Assembly (NCBI RefSeq): GCF_000013445.1
Contig: NC_007796.1
Location: 3,260,936-3,324,935 of the forward strand
Length of the DNA stretch: 64,000 nucleotides
Direction: 5' to 3'
From: Methanospirillum hungatei JF-1
GTDB taxonomy: Archaea > Halobacteriota > Methanomicrobia > Methanomicrobiales > Methanospirillaceae
Made by a program: the position numbers and the translations under genes. The notes under the pieces were generated by a model that saw nothing but the letters and a program-made list of their open reading frames with translations, was not told the DNA's origin and ran no database searches. Shown here in pieces: positions 44,334 through 53,043 of this stretch; the first letter of the stretch is position 1, and every line of letters starts with the position of its first letter.

Positions 44334-45593
44334 AGGAAGAGTACTATCACGCAGTTCGCTCTTGTTATTCTGGGTCTTGTCTTTGTCCTGATTGCAATCC
44401 GTCAGGTCGGCCGGTTTTCCTTCTCGATATGGCAGGTTATGCTGGCCGGGGCAGTTCTGACTCTTATTACCGGACAGATATCACCGTATGATGCGATCCT
44501 GGCCATCAACCCCGGAGTCATGCTCTTTTTGTTTGGCATGTTCATCGTTGGAGAAGGGGTAAAAAACAGCGGACTTTTGGAAGACTGTATCACGTGGATC
44601 TGCCGGCATGCATCATCAGGTACCATGCTTCTGGTTCTCATCATCGGGACCATGGGACTATTATCAGCAGTTTTGATGAATGACACCATCGCTATTATCG
44701 GAGCACCCCTCATCCTGATTCTGGCCGGGCGACTTGGGGTCTCAAAACCCGGAGCAATGATTGCCCTCTGCTTTTCGGTTACAACCGGAAGTGTATTCAG
44801 CCCTATCGGAAATCCCCAGAATTATCTCATCGCCTCATATGTTCCAGATCTGTCCCCGTATCTCCTCTTTTTTTCAGGCCTTTTTATTCCGACTCTCCTC
44901 TCCCTCGGTGTGATCTTCCTCTTCCTGCGTCCGCTTTTCAGGGAAGTCAGTAACCCTGCTGAAGGATGCAGATTCGGGGAGATATCTCCGGATACCAAAC
45001 CATGGCCGGTGTATCTCTCCTTTCTTTGTATATTCACCGGTATCGGACTGCAGATTATCAGCGGGCTTTTTCAGATGGGGTGGGCAGTTCCTATCGAGTG
45101 GATTGCAATCACCGCCGCCATTCCGGTTCTGGTTTTTTCAAAAGAGCGGATAAGACTTCTGAGAAATATCGACTGGCACACCCTCATCTTCTTTGCAGCG
45201 ATGTTTGTCCTGATGCAGAGTGTGTATAATACCGGGTTCTTCCAAGGGCTGATACCGGAGACAGGAGGGACGGACATTCTGCTTGTGTTGGTTGCAGGGA
45301 TTCTGTTCTCACAGGTTATTTCAAATGTCCCTTTTGTAGCTCTCTTCCAGCCGCTCCTGTTATCATCGGGAGTTTCCCCATCAATCGTTCTGGCTCTTGC
45401 GTCAGGAAGCACCATCGCAGGAAACCTTACCATTCTCGGTGCAGCCAGCAATGTCATCATCGTCCAGCAGGCAGAGCGACAGGGAGTTCATATTTCCATG
45501 AGATTATTCTGCAGATATGGTATTCCGGTGACATTCTTTCAGATGTGTATCTATGCGGTTTTTCTGATGGCAATACCCTACGAAAGCATCTGA
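44334..45593 (+). CDS. ArsB/NhaD-type (SLC13-like) anion permease, irregular 5' end
   Basis: The membrane protein of at least 384 residues shows DTIAIIGAPLILILAG, SVTTGSVFSPIGNPQN, and SNVPFVALFQPLLL, the paired motifs of the ArsB/NhaD/CitM superfamily. About ten helices are predicted. The same frame upstream of the ATG at 44439 encodes a clear first helix (ITQFALVILGLVFVLIAI, then RQVGRF) back to a stop at 44331-44333, yet contains no ATG, GTG or TTG. The ATG at 44330 is in another frame. Deleting one A at 44336-44338 would give MKESTITQFALVIL. So there is either a frameshift or a non-standard start. Substrate is unknown. Confidence 0.8.
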   Translation, partial: RKSTITQFALVILGLVFVLIAIRQVGRFSFSIWQVMLAGAVLTLITGQISPYDAILAINPGVMLFLFGMFIVGEGVKNSGLLEDCITWICRHASSGTMLLVLIIGTMGLLSAVLMNDTIAIIGAPLILILAGRLGVSKPGAMIALCFSVTTGSVFSPIGNPQNYLIASYVPDLSPYLLFFSGLFIPTLLSLGVIFLFLRPLFREVSNPAEGCRFGEISPDTKPWPVYLSFLCIFTGIGLQIISGLFQMGWAVPIEWIAITAAIPVLVFSKERIRLLRNIDWHTLIFFAAMFVLMQSVYNTGFFQGLIPETGGTDILLVLVAGILFSQVISNVPFVALFQPLLLSSGVSPSIVLALASGSTIAGNLTILGAASNVIIVQQAERQGVHISMRLFCRYGIPVTFFQMCIYAVFLMAIPYESI

Positions 45594-45672
45594 CTGGGCA
45601 CACGCAGGTATTGCAGGGCATATCTTTAAATATGACAAATAAAAGACGATGATTTATTCCCAGGATTGTCCC

Positions 45673-46056
45673 ATGTCAGGAATACTGGTCGTTGATGACA
45701 AGCCCGCGCACCGGGATCAGATTGCGGAGATACTCACCAATGCCGGATATCTGGTAACCGGTAAAGCCTCGTCAGGGGCTGAAGCGATAACCATGTTTCA
45801 TCAGATGGAACCAGACCTGGTAACACTGGATCTTATCATGCCTGATATGAACGGTATGGATCTCCTCAGGATCATGAAGGGGACAAGTCCAATGGTATCA
45901 TTTCTCATCTGCACGTCCATCTGCCATGAGATGATTGCAGACCTTGCAAAGCGATCCGGTGCTGATGCTCTTTTTCACAAACCTATCTCTGATTCATCAC
46001 TTCTTGCAGCAGTTTCCAAAATCCTGGGAGCACCGCACCAGGAAAAGGAAGCTTAA
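45673..46056 (+). CDS. CheY-like response regulator
   Basis: The 127-residue stand-alone receiver has the acidic pair in LVVDDKP, phosphoacceptor in VTLDLIMPDMNGMDLL, switch Thr in LICTSI and Lys in LFHKPIS. There is no output domain. It resembles the two tandem receivers at 50858 and 51281. The ATG at 45673 with AGGA upstream is preferred to an in-frame start at 45649. Confidence 0.88.
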   Translation: MSGILVVDDKPAHRDQIAEILTNAGYLVTGKASSGAEAITMFHQMEPDLVTLDLIMPDMNGMDLLRIMKGTSPMVSFLICTSICHEMIADLAKRSGADALFHKPISDSSLLAAVSKILGAPHQEKEA

Positions 46057-46418
46057 TTTAAAATTTCATGAGTGATGATCCGGGAGGGGATCCCGGACCT
46101 GAAAACAAGGTTTATGGGGTGTATCCATTTCCGGTCCAGTGCAGTTTATTGTGCGGGGAGTGCTGGATGGGGGGTTTTTTGGATTGCCTGAACCGGTCAT
46201 GTCTCTTCTGGTTTTGTATTATCCTCTGGTGAGGATGGCATACCGGATGGGTAGGTGTGGGGCTTTTTGCGTTCCAGCTTTGGTATCACCTCCGAACCAT
46301 TCGTGCAGGACAGTTCCTGCGCATGTATAGTTATATTTACATTCTGTTATATCTACTTTCCTCATGGACAAGGACTCTCAGCTTTTTGTCAGCAATTATG
46401 CGCATTTTCAACCCATAT
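46057..46418. other. Gene-free 362-base stretch
   Basis: Short open frames here have no protein-like pattern. It holds a 7-base-pair hairpin (46079-46097) just after the receiver gene, a G-rich stretch (about 46155-46180) and an AT-rich part near 46330-46360. It may contain promoter and untranslated sequence. I see no tRNA and no clear remnant. Confidence 0.4.
46079..46097 (+). terminator. Possible hairpin after the receiver gene
   Basis: TCCGGGA and TCCCGGA pair around the loop GGGGA, starting 22 bases after the stop. It lacks a following T run, so it may be a 3' structure rather than a terminator. Confidence 0.35.
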
Positions 46419-46622
46419 TCAAGGAGAAGATTCTTCAAATACAAATATCTCTTCGATGGTAACATGGAACCGGCGTGCCATTTTAAAGGCTAACTCAAGG
46501 GAAGGATCATATTTTCCCTTCTCTATTGCAAGAATGGTCTGTCTTGTCACGCCAACTTCCCGTGCAAGGTCTTCCTGAGTCATGTCATGCATAGCTCTGA
46601 AAACCTTGATCTTATTCTTCAT
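46419..46622 (-). CDS. XRE-family HTH regulator
   Basis: The 67-residue protein is a single Cro/C1-type HTH (FRAMHDMTQEDLAREVGVT, RQTILAIEKGKYDPSLELAF). The start MKNKIKVFRAMHD at 46622 is the usual one for this small family. It overlaps the membrane-protein gene upstream by 11 bases. Such pairs often form a stress-sensing unit in archaea, with the regulator controlling the pair. Confidence 0.9.
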   Translation of the reverse strand: MKNKIKVFRAMHDMTQEDLAREVGVTRQTILAIEKGKYDPSLELAFKMARRFHVTIEEIFVFEESSP

Positions 46623-47034
46623 CCTCCCCTCCGGCACCAAATTTCCGCTCGTACCAGGAGATGAAAAGGATGTACACGATGATCATCAGAAAGACAATGA
46701 ACATGAGGAGGAATGAAAACCGGGCAATCTGGTACGAGAATGGTCCAAACGTGTCTCCCCCGAGACTGATTACCACGCCACCAAGGGCATATGAAAAAAG
46801 CGTTATTCCCATAACCTGCAGGGTTCGCAGGGAAGCTTTCTCAGTGATCAGGTGTGAGCGTTCATCAGTAATCACATCATCAACCATCTGCCTTGAAATC
46901 CAGGCTGCCAAAACCCCGATTATAACCGCTCCTGTCATAACCAGGGGTTCAAGGTTCTCTACCGACCAGAAAAATATCCCGACTTCAAGAATTGCGATGA
47001 CACCAAGGAGAAGGAAATATGTGTATTGCTTCAT
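46612..47034 (-). CDS. DUF2178-like four-helix membrane protein
   Basis: The protein of about 140 residues has helices at about 5-22, 28-46, 75-95 and 105-125, and the loop VDDVITDERSHLITEKASLRT. This loop with DER is the mark of the DUF2178 type that travels with an XRE regulator. Function is not known. The ATG at 47034 (MKQYTYFLLLG) is chosen because the 58 codons ahead have no family resemblance. Confidence 0.8.
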   Translation of the reverse strand: MKQYTYFLLLGVIAILEVGIFFWSVENLEPLVMTGAVIIGVLAAWISRQMVDDVITDERSHLITEKASLRTLQVMGITLFSYALGGVVISLGGDTFGPFSYQIARFSFLLMFIVFLMIIVYILFISWYERKFGAGGEDEE

Positions 47035-47129
47035 AATGCTTTGTAACGGATTAGTGTATCTACGCCGGAGAGGATAAGTATATTTGTCACGATAACTGGC
47101 AAAATCCCAATCGGGCTGTTGGATGCAGT

Positions 47130-49781
47130 ATGCTAGGTAAAAATATGGTTTCTGATCCTCCGATACGGGTGCTCTTTGTGGATGATGAACCCGGGATGCT
47201 CCAGGCAATCCGGGATTATCTCTCCATAGTTCATTCCATCGGGGTTGATATCTGTAATTCCGGTGCTGAAGCCCTTACCAGGGAGGATCTTTTTGGATTT
47301 GACTGCTTGATTATTGATTACGAAATGCCGGACATCGACGGAATTGTTCTTTTAAAAGAGATTCGTCAGATGAATACTGATATTCCCATCATCATCTTCA
47401 CCGGAAAGGGACATGAAGATGTTGCGATGGAGGCCATCAACGCCGGGGCTGATTTTTACATCAAAAAGGGTGGGAATCCAGAGGAACTCTTCACTGAACT
47501 CGCGCATTTTATCCGCACAGGTGTCAGCAGACACCGGGCTGAGCAGTCACTTGTGGAAAAAGAACGCCGGTACAGGGCGGTTGTTGAGGATATGACCGAA
47601 TTCGTCTGCAGGATGAATGCAGAAGGAGTCATCCTTTTTGTCAACTCGGCCTTTCCAAAAAGTCTCCAAATACCATTTGATACTCTGAACGGAGTGACAT
47701 TTTACTCACTCTACCCGGACCATAAGCGGGAGATAGAAGAGGTCATCTCCCTCTGTGACCCGGACAATCCTTCAGCCCAACTGGAACTGCCATTTCAGGG
47801 AAGTCATGGAAAGACCATCTGGCACAGCTGGGTAATCAGAGTCATATTCGATGATCGGTTCGATATCCAGGAGATACAGGCAGTTGGCAGAGACATATCA
47901 AGACAGAGGGAGCTTGACAGGCAGGGAACCATACTCAGAGAACTTGGGATCTCACTTGCCAGTAGTTCAACCCTTGAATCTGCTCTCAGTTTCTCTCTGT
48001 CTGCAGCGATAGAGATAGGCGGTCTTGAGACCGGTGCAGTCTATCTGTATGACCATACCTCTGGCAAACTCTCCCCGTTCCTTGACCAGGGGCCATACCG
48101 GGCAGCATTACACAGACTCTACGAGGAATTTTCCAGGATTGGAGATGAAATGATCCTCAATACCGGAGATCCGCTCTATATGAGCATGACTGACCTGCAC
48201 CGGTATGAAAGCAGGTTTACTGCACTTGCATTCATCCCAATTATCAGATATGAAGAGGTAACCGGCTGGTTCATCCTGGCCTCAGACAACCTGATCGAAG
48301 TCCCATATGAGATAAGAAGTCCTCTTGAGGGAGTTGCGTCACAGATAGGAAATGTTATCTCACGAATTGAGGCTGAAGAAGCACTTCGGGATGCTCTTAT
48401 TGAAAGTGAGGAGCGATATATGCAGCTCTCAGAGACATCTCCTGATGCCATTGCAATTTTATCAGGTAATTCTGTAGTCTATCTGAATCCTGCTGCGAAT
48501 GCACTCTTTGAAGTGGACAGCCCTGATGTCTTTATCAAACAACCACTCCATGATTTTCTTGATACTGACCTGCAGAACTGGTTTCATGAGATCCTGAAGA
48601 CCAAGGCCAGAGAGAAGAGTCCAAGAGCAGGCGAAGGATTTCTCAAAACGAAAAATGGCCGACAGATATATGGTGAGCTCATCAGCGTTCCTATCTCCCA
48701 TGCAGGAGAAGATGCAATCCTTCTGCTTATCCGTGATAAAACAAGTCAGCGGATGCAGGAGCAGGCATTGATTGAGAGCGAACGCCGGTTTCGTGAGATG
48801 GCTGATCTCCTGCCCGAACCACTTTTTGAAGCTGATACAAACGGAAAGCTAACCTTTTGTAACCGTGGCGTTTTCGCTCTTCTTAGTGCATCACATGTTC
48901 CGGGTACCGATATCACCATGGCATCAGAACTGGTTTCCGCGCAGGAGCAACTCAGGTTTTCCACCATTCTGAAAAAGGTCGCAAATGATCTGATGCCGGT
49001 TTCCGGGGACTTTATTGCTGCAGGAGACCCTTCGGATCCGCGAATTATTCATCTTTCCCTTGCCCCCATCCTCCGTGACGGGGTTTTCTCCGGCACCCGG
49101 GGTATCCTCATTGATATTACCGAGAACAAGCGGTATCAGGAGAAACTCCACCATATGATCGAGGAGAAGGATGTGCTCTTTCGTGAACTGCACCACAGGG
49201 TAAAGAACAACATGCAGATCATATCAAGCATGCTCCAGCTGCAGGAAGAGTACATCACCGATGAAGTCATCCTCTCAGCCCTCCATGATTGTGAACAGCG
49301 GATCGACTCAATGGCCCTTGTCCATGAGACATTATACCGGACCGAGTCACTTGCAGGCATTCCCTTCGGGCAGTATCTTGAGGATCTTGCACAGGCAGTG
49401 ACCGAGGGATTTGCAACCGTAAGGGATATCAGGACTGATATCGATGTCGGAAGTATCATGCTCAATCTGGATACCGCTGTCACCATCGGACTTATCGTAA
49501 ATGAACTGATGGTAAATTCCATGAAATATGCCTTTGTGGACCGGCCTTCAGGGCTTATCACCATCAGGCTGACGTGTGAGGATGAGGGATGCAAGATGCG
49601 GTATTCGGATGACGGAGTTGGTCTCCCACCAGGATTTGAGATTGAAAAGATCTCCAGTCTTGGGATGCGACTTGTGCGTATCCTTGCAAGGCAGATACGC
49701 GGATCATTATGTATTGAGAGTGAACCTGGTGCAGGAATGATCTGCACCGTTACCTTCCCGAAACAGGCAGGAAATATATGA
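47130..49781 (+). CDS. Hybrid sensor: REC, PAS, GAF, PAS, PAS and HisKA_2 histidine kinase
   Basis: The 883-residue cytoplasmic protein starts with a receiver (about 8-125; FVDDEP, LIIDYEMPD, IFTGKG). Then come a PAS (about 140-265), a GAF-like (about 275-430), and two further PAS domains (about 432-560 and 565-690). The kinase core has the HisKA_2 box LHHRVKNNMQIISSMLQLQ (phospho-His near residue 688) and HATPase motifs VNELMVNSMKYAF and DDGVGLPPG. No transmembrane helix is present, so it senses internal signals. An ATG at 47145 is a possible alternative start. It overlaps the next kinase by four bases. Confidence 0.9.
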   Translation: MLGKNMVSDPPIRVLFVDDEPGMLQAIRDYLSIVHSIGVDICNSGAEALTREDLFGFDCLIIDYEMPDIDGIVLLKEIRQMNTDIPIIIFTGKGHEDVAMEAINAGADFYIKKGGNPEELFTELAHFIRTGVSRHRAEQSLVEKERRYRAVVEDMTEFVCRMNAEGVILFVNSAFPKSLQIPFDTLNGVTFYSLYPDHKREIEEVISLCDPDNPSAQLELPFQGSHGKTIWHSWVIRVIFDDRFDIQEIQAVGRDISRQRELDRQGTILRELGISLASSSTLESALSFSLSAAIEIGGLETGAVYLYDHTSGKLSPFLDQGPYRAALHRLYEEFSRIGDEMILNTGDPLYMSMTDLHRYESRFTALAFIPIIRYEEVTGWFILASDNLIEVPYEIRSPLEGVASQIGNVISRIEAEEALRDALIESEERYMQLSETSPDAIAILSGNSVVYLNPAANALFEVDSPDVFIKQPLHDFLDTDLQNWFHEILKTKAREKSPRAGEGFLKTKNGRQIYGELISVPISHAGEDAILLLIRDKTSQRMQEQALIESERRFREMADLLPEPLFEADTNGKLTFCNRGVFALLSASHVPGTDITMASELVSAQEQLRFSTILKKVANDLMPVSGDFIAAGDPSDPRIIHLSLAPILRDGVFSGTRGILIDITENKRYQEKLHHMIEEKDVLFRELHHRVKNNMQIISSMLQLQEEYITDEVILSALHDCEQRIDSMALVHETLYRTESLAGIPFGQYLEDLAQAVTEGFATVRDIRTDIDVGSIMLNLDTAVTIGLIVNELMVNSMKYAFVDRPSGLITIRLTCEDEGCKMRYSDDGVGLPPGFEIEKISSLGMRLVRILARQIRGSLCIESEPGAGMICTVTFPKQAGNI

Positions 49782-50845
49782 CCCAGGTGCTTATCGTTGA
49801 AGATGAGGCAATTGTGGCTGAATCTATCGCATCCAAACTTCGCCGGTACGGATATGAAGTGGTTGATACTCTTCCGACCGGAGAAGAGGCAGTAGATAAA
49901 GCTGGAAAAACGAGGCCTGATGTGATCCTCATGGATATTCATCTGGCAGGAAAGATGGACGGGATACAGGCCGCAGATCGGATCTCAAGCCAGTATCATA
50001 TCCCGGTGATTTTCCTAACTGCCTATGCTGACGAACAGACCATAGCCCGTGCAAAAGAAGCAGGTCCCTTTGGATACCTTGTAAAACCATTCAGAGAACG
50101 GGACCTGTACGTAACAATTGAGATGGCACGGGAGCGATCCAGGCTTGAAGCAGAACTTGAGGCGGCAAACCGGGAACTTGATTCGTTCAGTTACTCAGTA
50201 TCGCATGATCTGCGGGCACCACTCATTGCTATTGATGGATTCTCCCGTATCCTTGAAGAGACCTATGCCGGGTACCTTCCCCCTGACGGTGTTGAATGTC
50301 TGTCCAGAATCAGGCAGGCAGCAAACCAGATGGACCAGCTTATCGAGGACTTTCTGCGGCTCTCACGAGTAACCCGGGCACCACTCCAGATGGAGAAACT
50401 TGACATCTCCCGTATAGCACGTGATATCCTGGGTCAGCTGGCAACGCATGATCCTGACCGGAGGGTTCACTGGAGGGTTGAGGAAGGACTGGCAGCATAT
50501 GGAGATCCTGGCTTGTGTGAGATTGCCCTTAAAAATCTTATCGGAAATGCATGGAAATATACGATGCATACTAATAATGCACAGATCCAGGTAGGTAGCC
50601 TGATGCAGGGTCAGACACGGGTGTTCTTTATCAAAGACAACGGCGCAGGTTTTCCATCCGAGAAAGCAAACCTCCTCTTCATCCCTCTGCAACGGCTTCA
50701 CTCCCACCAGGAGTTCCCTGGAAATGGCATCGGCCTTGCAACAGTACAACGGATAGTGCACCGGCATGGTGGACGGATATGGGCAGAAGGGGCTACCGGT
50801 GAAGGAGCAACCTTCTTTTTTACCCTTCCGGAAGAGGCGGGATAA
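49778..50845 (+). CDS. Receiver-histidine kinase hybrid
   Basis: The 355-residue protein has an N-terminal receiver (about 2-120; LIVEDEA, VILMDIHLAGKMDG, FLTAYAD, YLVKPF). A coiled linker leads to a HisKA box (SVSHDLRAPLIAIDGFSRIL, His near 143) and HATPase (LIGNAWKYT, IKDNGAGFP, GNGIGLATVQRIVHRHGG). Phosphate may pass from the upstream kinase to this receiver. Coupled by an ATGA overlap to the larger sensor, then followed by two receivers: a probable four-gene relay. Confidence 0.92.
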   Translation: MTQVLIVEDEAIVAESIASKLRRYGYEVVDTLPTGEEAVDKAGKTRPDVILMDIHLAGKMDGIQAADRISSQYHIPVIFLTAYADEQTIARAKEAGPFGYLVKPFRERDLYVTIEMARERSRLEAELEAANRELDSFSYSVSHDLRAPLIAIDGFSRILEETYAGYLPPDGVECLSRIRQAANQMDQLIEDFLRLSRVTRAPLQMEKLDISRIARDILGQLATHDPDRRVHWRVEEGLAAYGDPGLCEIALKNLIGNAWKYTMHTNNAQIQVGSLMQGQTRVFFIKDNGAGFPSEKANLLFIPLQRLHSHQEFPGNGIGLATVQRIVHRHGGRIWAEGATGEGATFFFTLPEEAG

Positions 50846-50857
50846 ACTGGAGGATAT

Positions 50858-51253
50858 ATGCCAACGGTACTTATTATTGACGACGAGGATCTTGATCGGA
50901 AAGTCCTTCACTCCATTCTGCTTTCTGCAGGGTATGAAGTAGTCGGGACAGCACGAAGCGGAGAAGAGGGGATAAAACTCAGTCGAACACTCAAGCCTGA
51001 TCTTATCACCATAGATCTTATGATGCCGAAGATGAACGGGATGGAGGTCCTCATAAAACTGATGAAGGAGAATGCCAAGACAAACGCTTTGATCTGCACA
51101 TCAGCCCATTCTGACCCGGTTGTTGATCTGGCCATGCGATATGGGGCAAAGGGATATATCATCAAACCATTCCAGGCCAGATCCCTCCTCGCAACCGTAA
51201 AGGAAGTAGTCGGAGCACCTGACCCTGCACGGATGAATGTGTGGAATTTTTAA
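50858..51253 (+). CDS. CheY-like receiver, first of a tandem pair
   Basis: The 131-residue receiver shows IIDDEDLDRKVLHSILLSAG, TIDLMMPKMNG, LICTSAH and GYIIKPFQ. It lies 12 bases after the kinase with a GGAGG-like site. It has no output domain. It is similar to the next gene and is probably a duplicate. Confidence 0.92.
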   Translation: MPTVLIIDDEDLDRKVLHSILLSAGYEVVGTARSGEEGIKLSRTLKPDLITIDLMMPKMNGMEVLIKLMKENAKTNALICTSAHSDPVVDLAMRYGAKGYIIKPFQARSLLATVKEVVGAPDPARMNVWNF

Positions 51254-51280
51254 AGATTCAAAAGCGAGGGATAGATACAG

Positions 51281-51658
51281 ATGGGAATCCTGATTGTAGA
51301 CGATACAGACTTTGATCGCAATCTCCTCAGATCCATTCTGCTCTCTGCGGGGTATGAGATATCAGGCCTTGCTACCTGTGGTGAAGAGGGAATCAGGCAA
51401 TATCATGCATTAAAGCCAAATCTGGTCATGCTCGATCTCATTATGCCAGACATCAACGGAATTGAGGTCCTGCGAAGGATCAGGATCGATGCCCCTGATG
51501 CAAAGGTAATGATGTGTACATCAGTCGGTGAGGAGAGCATGGTAGACCTTGCCAGGCGGATGGGTGCACGGGGATATGTAGTAAAGCCCTATATCGCGGA
51601 TAATCTTCTTGGTGCAGTTCAGAAAATTCTCGGTCCGCCGGGAAAATCCAGAACCTGA
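51281..51658 (+). CDS. CheY-like receiver, second of a tandem pair
   Basis: The 125-residue receiver shows IVDDTDFDRNLLRSILLSAG, MLDLIMPDING, MMCTSVG and GYVVKPYI. Same length and order as the previous protein, with identical SILLSAGYE at the end of helix 1. Acceptor and switch residues are intact. A T-rich tract follows the stop (from about 51,659). Confidence 0.92.
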   Translation: MGILIVDDTDFDRNLLRSILLSAGYEISGLATCGEEGIRQYHALKPNLVMLDLIMPDINGIEVLRRIRIDAPDAKVMMCTSVGEESMVDLARRMGARGYVVKPYIADNLLGAVQKILGPPGKSRT

Positions 51659-51713
51659 TACTTTGCATTTTCTTTTGCTCCTTTTTACCGGTTATTTGAC
51701 AAATATTCAAAGG

Positions 51714-53000
51714 CTATAAAGAAGGAACAATGATACTATGTACTACGGTTCCTTTCCCATGCTTTCCTGACAAGGTCAGACCGACTTTATAGGTTCCCGG
51801 ATTCTGATACCGGTGAACAGGATTCTCCTCCCACGAGGTATATCCATCACCAAAATCCCAGAACCAGACGTCAGGATCCCCACCGGATGTGGAATGAAAC
51901 CTGATGGTGGCTGGATCATTGGGATCATCTTCCCAGGTATATGATGCACGATACACATCAACGACCCCCGTATCCCGTGCCTGGCTGCAAAGATTTGAGA
52001 CCGTATAACTGACGAGATATCGTCCGGGGTTTTCATACCGGTGAAAGAATGGATCTGATTCTGACGTTGTTGTTCCATCTCCGAGATTCCATGTCCCTGA
52101 CAGGGGATTGTTCGTCACCGACCCGGTTGAGCGCTGGCTGAATCTGACCTCAAGTGGCGCATATCCTGATACTGGTTCGATAGTAATTATGGTATTTACT
52201 TCAGGGACCGTCCCGACTGATACTTGTTTATTCATCAAAGACCAGGCCTGGTTGGTTGCATCAGCAGGGTATGTGATCGTGAAGACATCGTGGTGAATTC
52301 CAGGCAGAAAAACAACCGGCTGACCCCTGTCTGCAGAACCGGGATGAAACATATTTAATTCCCCGACCGGAAGGGAAACCGGGTGATCATGTCTGGATAT
52401 ATACCCGAATCTGGCAGTATAAGAACCATCGGCATTTCTGCATACCACTCCGGATTCAGGAATCAGCATCCCCGGAACCGGTGTCCCGGATGGAACAGGA
52501 GTCTGGGTAGCGAGAGGGGTGGCAACCGGCAGAGCTGACAGGGAAGCCATCAGGCTGTATCGGTTCAGGACAGATGTTACCATCTCCTGGTCCATGATGT
52601 AGCGCGCTCCCTGTGTTCGTTCAGTACTCCCGTCCCAGGAGAGAAACCGGATCATGGCTGCCTCTGCCCCGGGAGGAGGATCTCCTTGAAAGGTATACAC
52701 ATCAGGATCCGGTCTTGTTTCTTGTGGATAATCCTGAAAAGAGTAGGTTCGGTTCTGGTGATCGACCCATAAAATTCGTACAATCCAGCTATCAGCAGAA
52801 CTCAGGTCCTGTCCGGAACTGTCGGAAATGTGAGGAAGAAGCGATGTATTGCTGCTCTGTTCCGGACCTGGTCCAGCGGTAAATAAAACAGATATTCCTG
52901 CAGCGATAATGAGTGATATAACAATGATGATAAGAACGAAATGATAGTGGTTATCAGACGGATCCATTGCAGTTCTTACATCTTTCATGTCATAAGCCAA
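51714..53000 (-). CDS. Membrane-anchored PKD-domain surface protein
   Basis: The 428-residue protein has one N-terminal membrane helix (about 23-44), an unknown region (about 60-265), and two PKD beta-sandwich domains (about 265-345 and 350-428; GTWNLGDGTTTSESDPFFHR and FWDFGDGYTSWEENPVHRY, with PGTYKVGLT). PKD domains mediate contacts outside the cell. An ATG at 52967 may be the true start. It is divergent from the M13 peptidase gene. Confidence 0.85.
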   Translation of the reverse strand: MAYDMKDVRTAMDPSDNHYHFVLIIIVISLIIAAGISVLFTAGPGPEQSSNTSLLPHISDSSGQDLSSADSWIVRILWVDHQNRTYSFQDYPQETRPDPDVYTFQGDPPPGAEAAMIRFLSWDGSTERTQGARYIMDQEMVTSVLNRYSLMASLSALPVATPLATQTPVPSGTPVPGMLIPESGVVCRNADGSYTARFGYISRHDHPVSLPVGELNMFHPGSADRGQPVVFLPGIHHDVFTITYPADATNQAWSLMNKQVSVGTVPEVNTIITIEPVSGYAPLEVRFSQRSTGSVTNNPLSGTWNLGDGTTTSESDPFFHRYENPGRYLVSYTVSNLCSQARDTGVVDVYRASYTWEDDPNDPATIRFHSTSGGDPDVWFWDFGDGYTSWEENPVHRYQNPGTYKVGLTLSGKHGKGTVVHSIIVPSL

Positions 53001-53043
53001 GAGGGCTTCCCATCAGTTCATGTTTTATAAGGAATATCCGATT

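Noticed and set aside
46139-46330. Open frame of 63 codons in the gap before the XRE gene.
   Set aside because: No ribosome-binding site, no domain-like pattern, and several Cys/Trp-rich turns typical of random reading.
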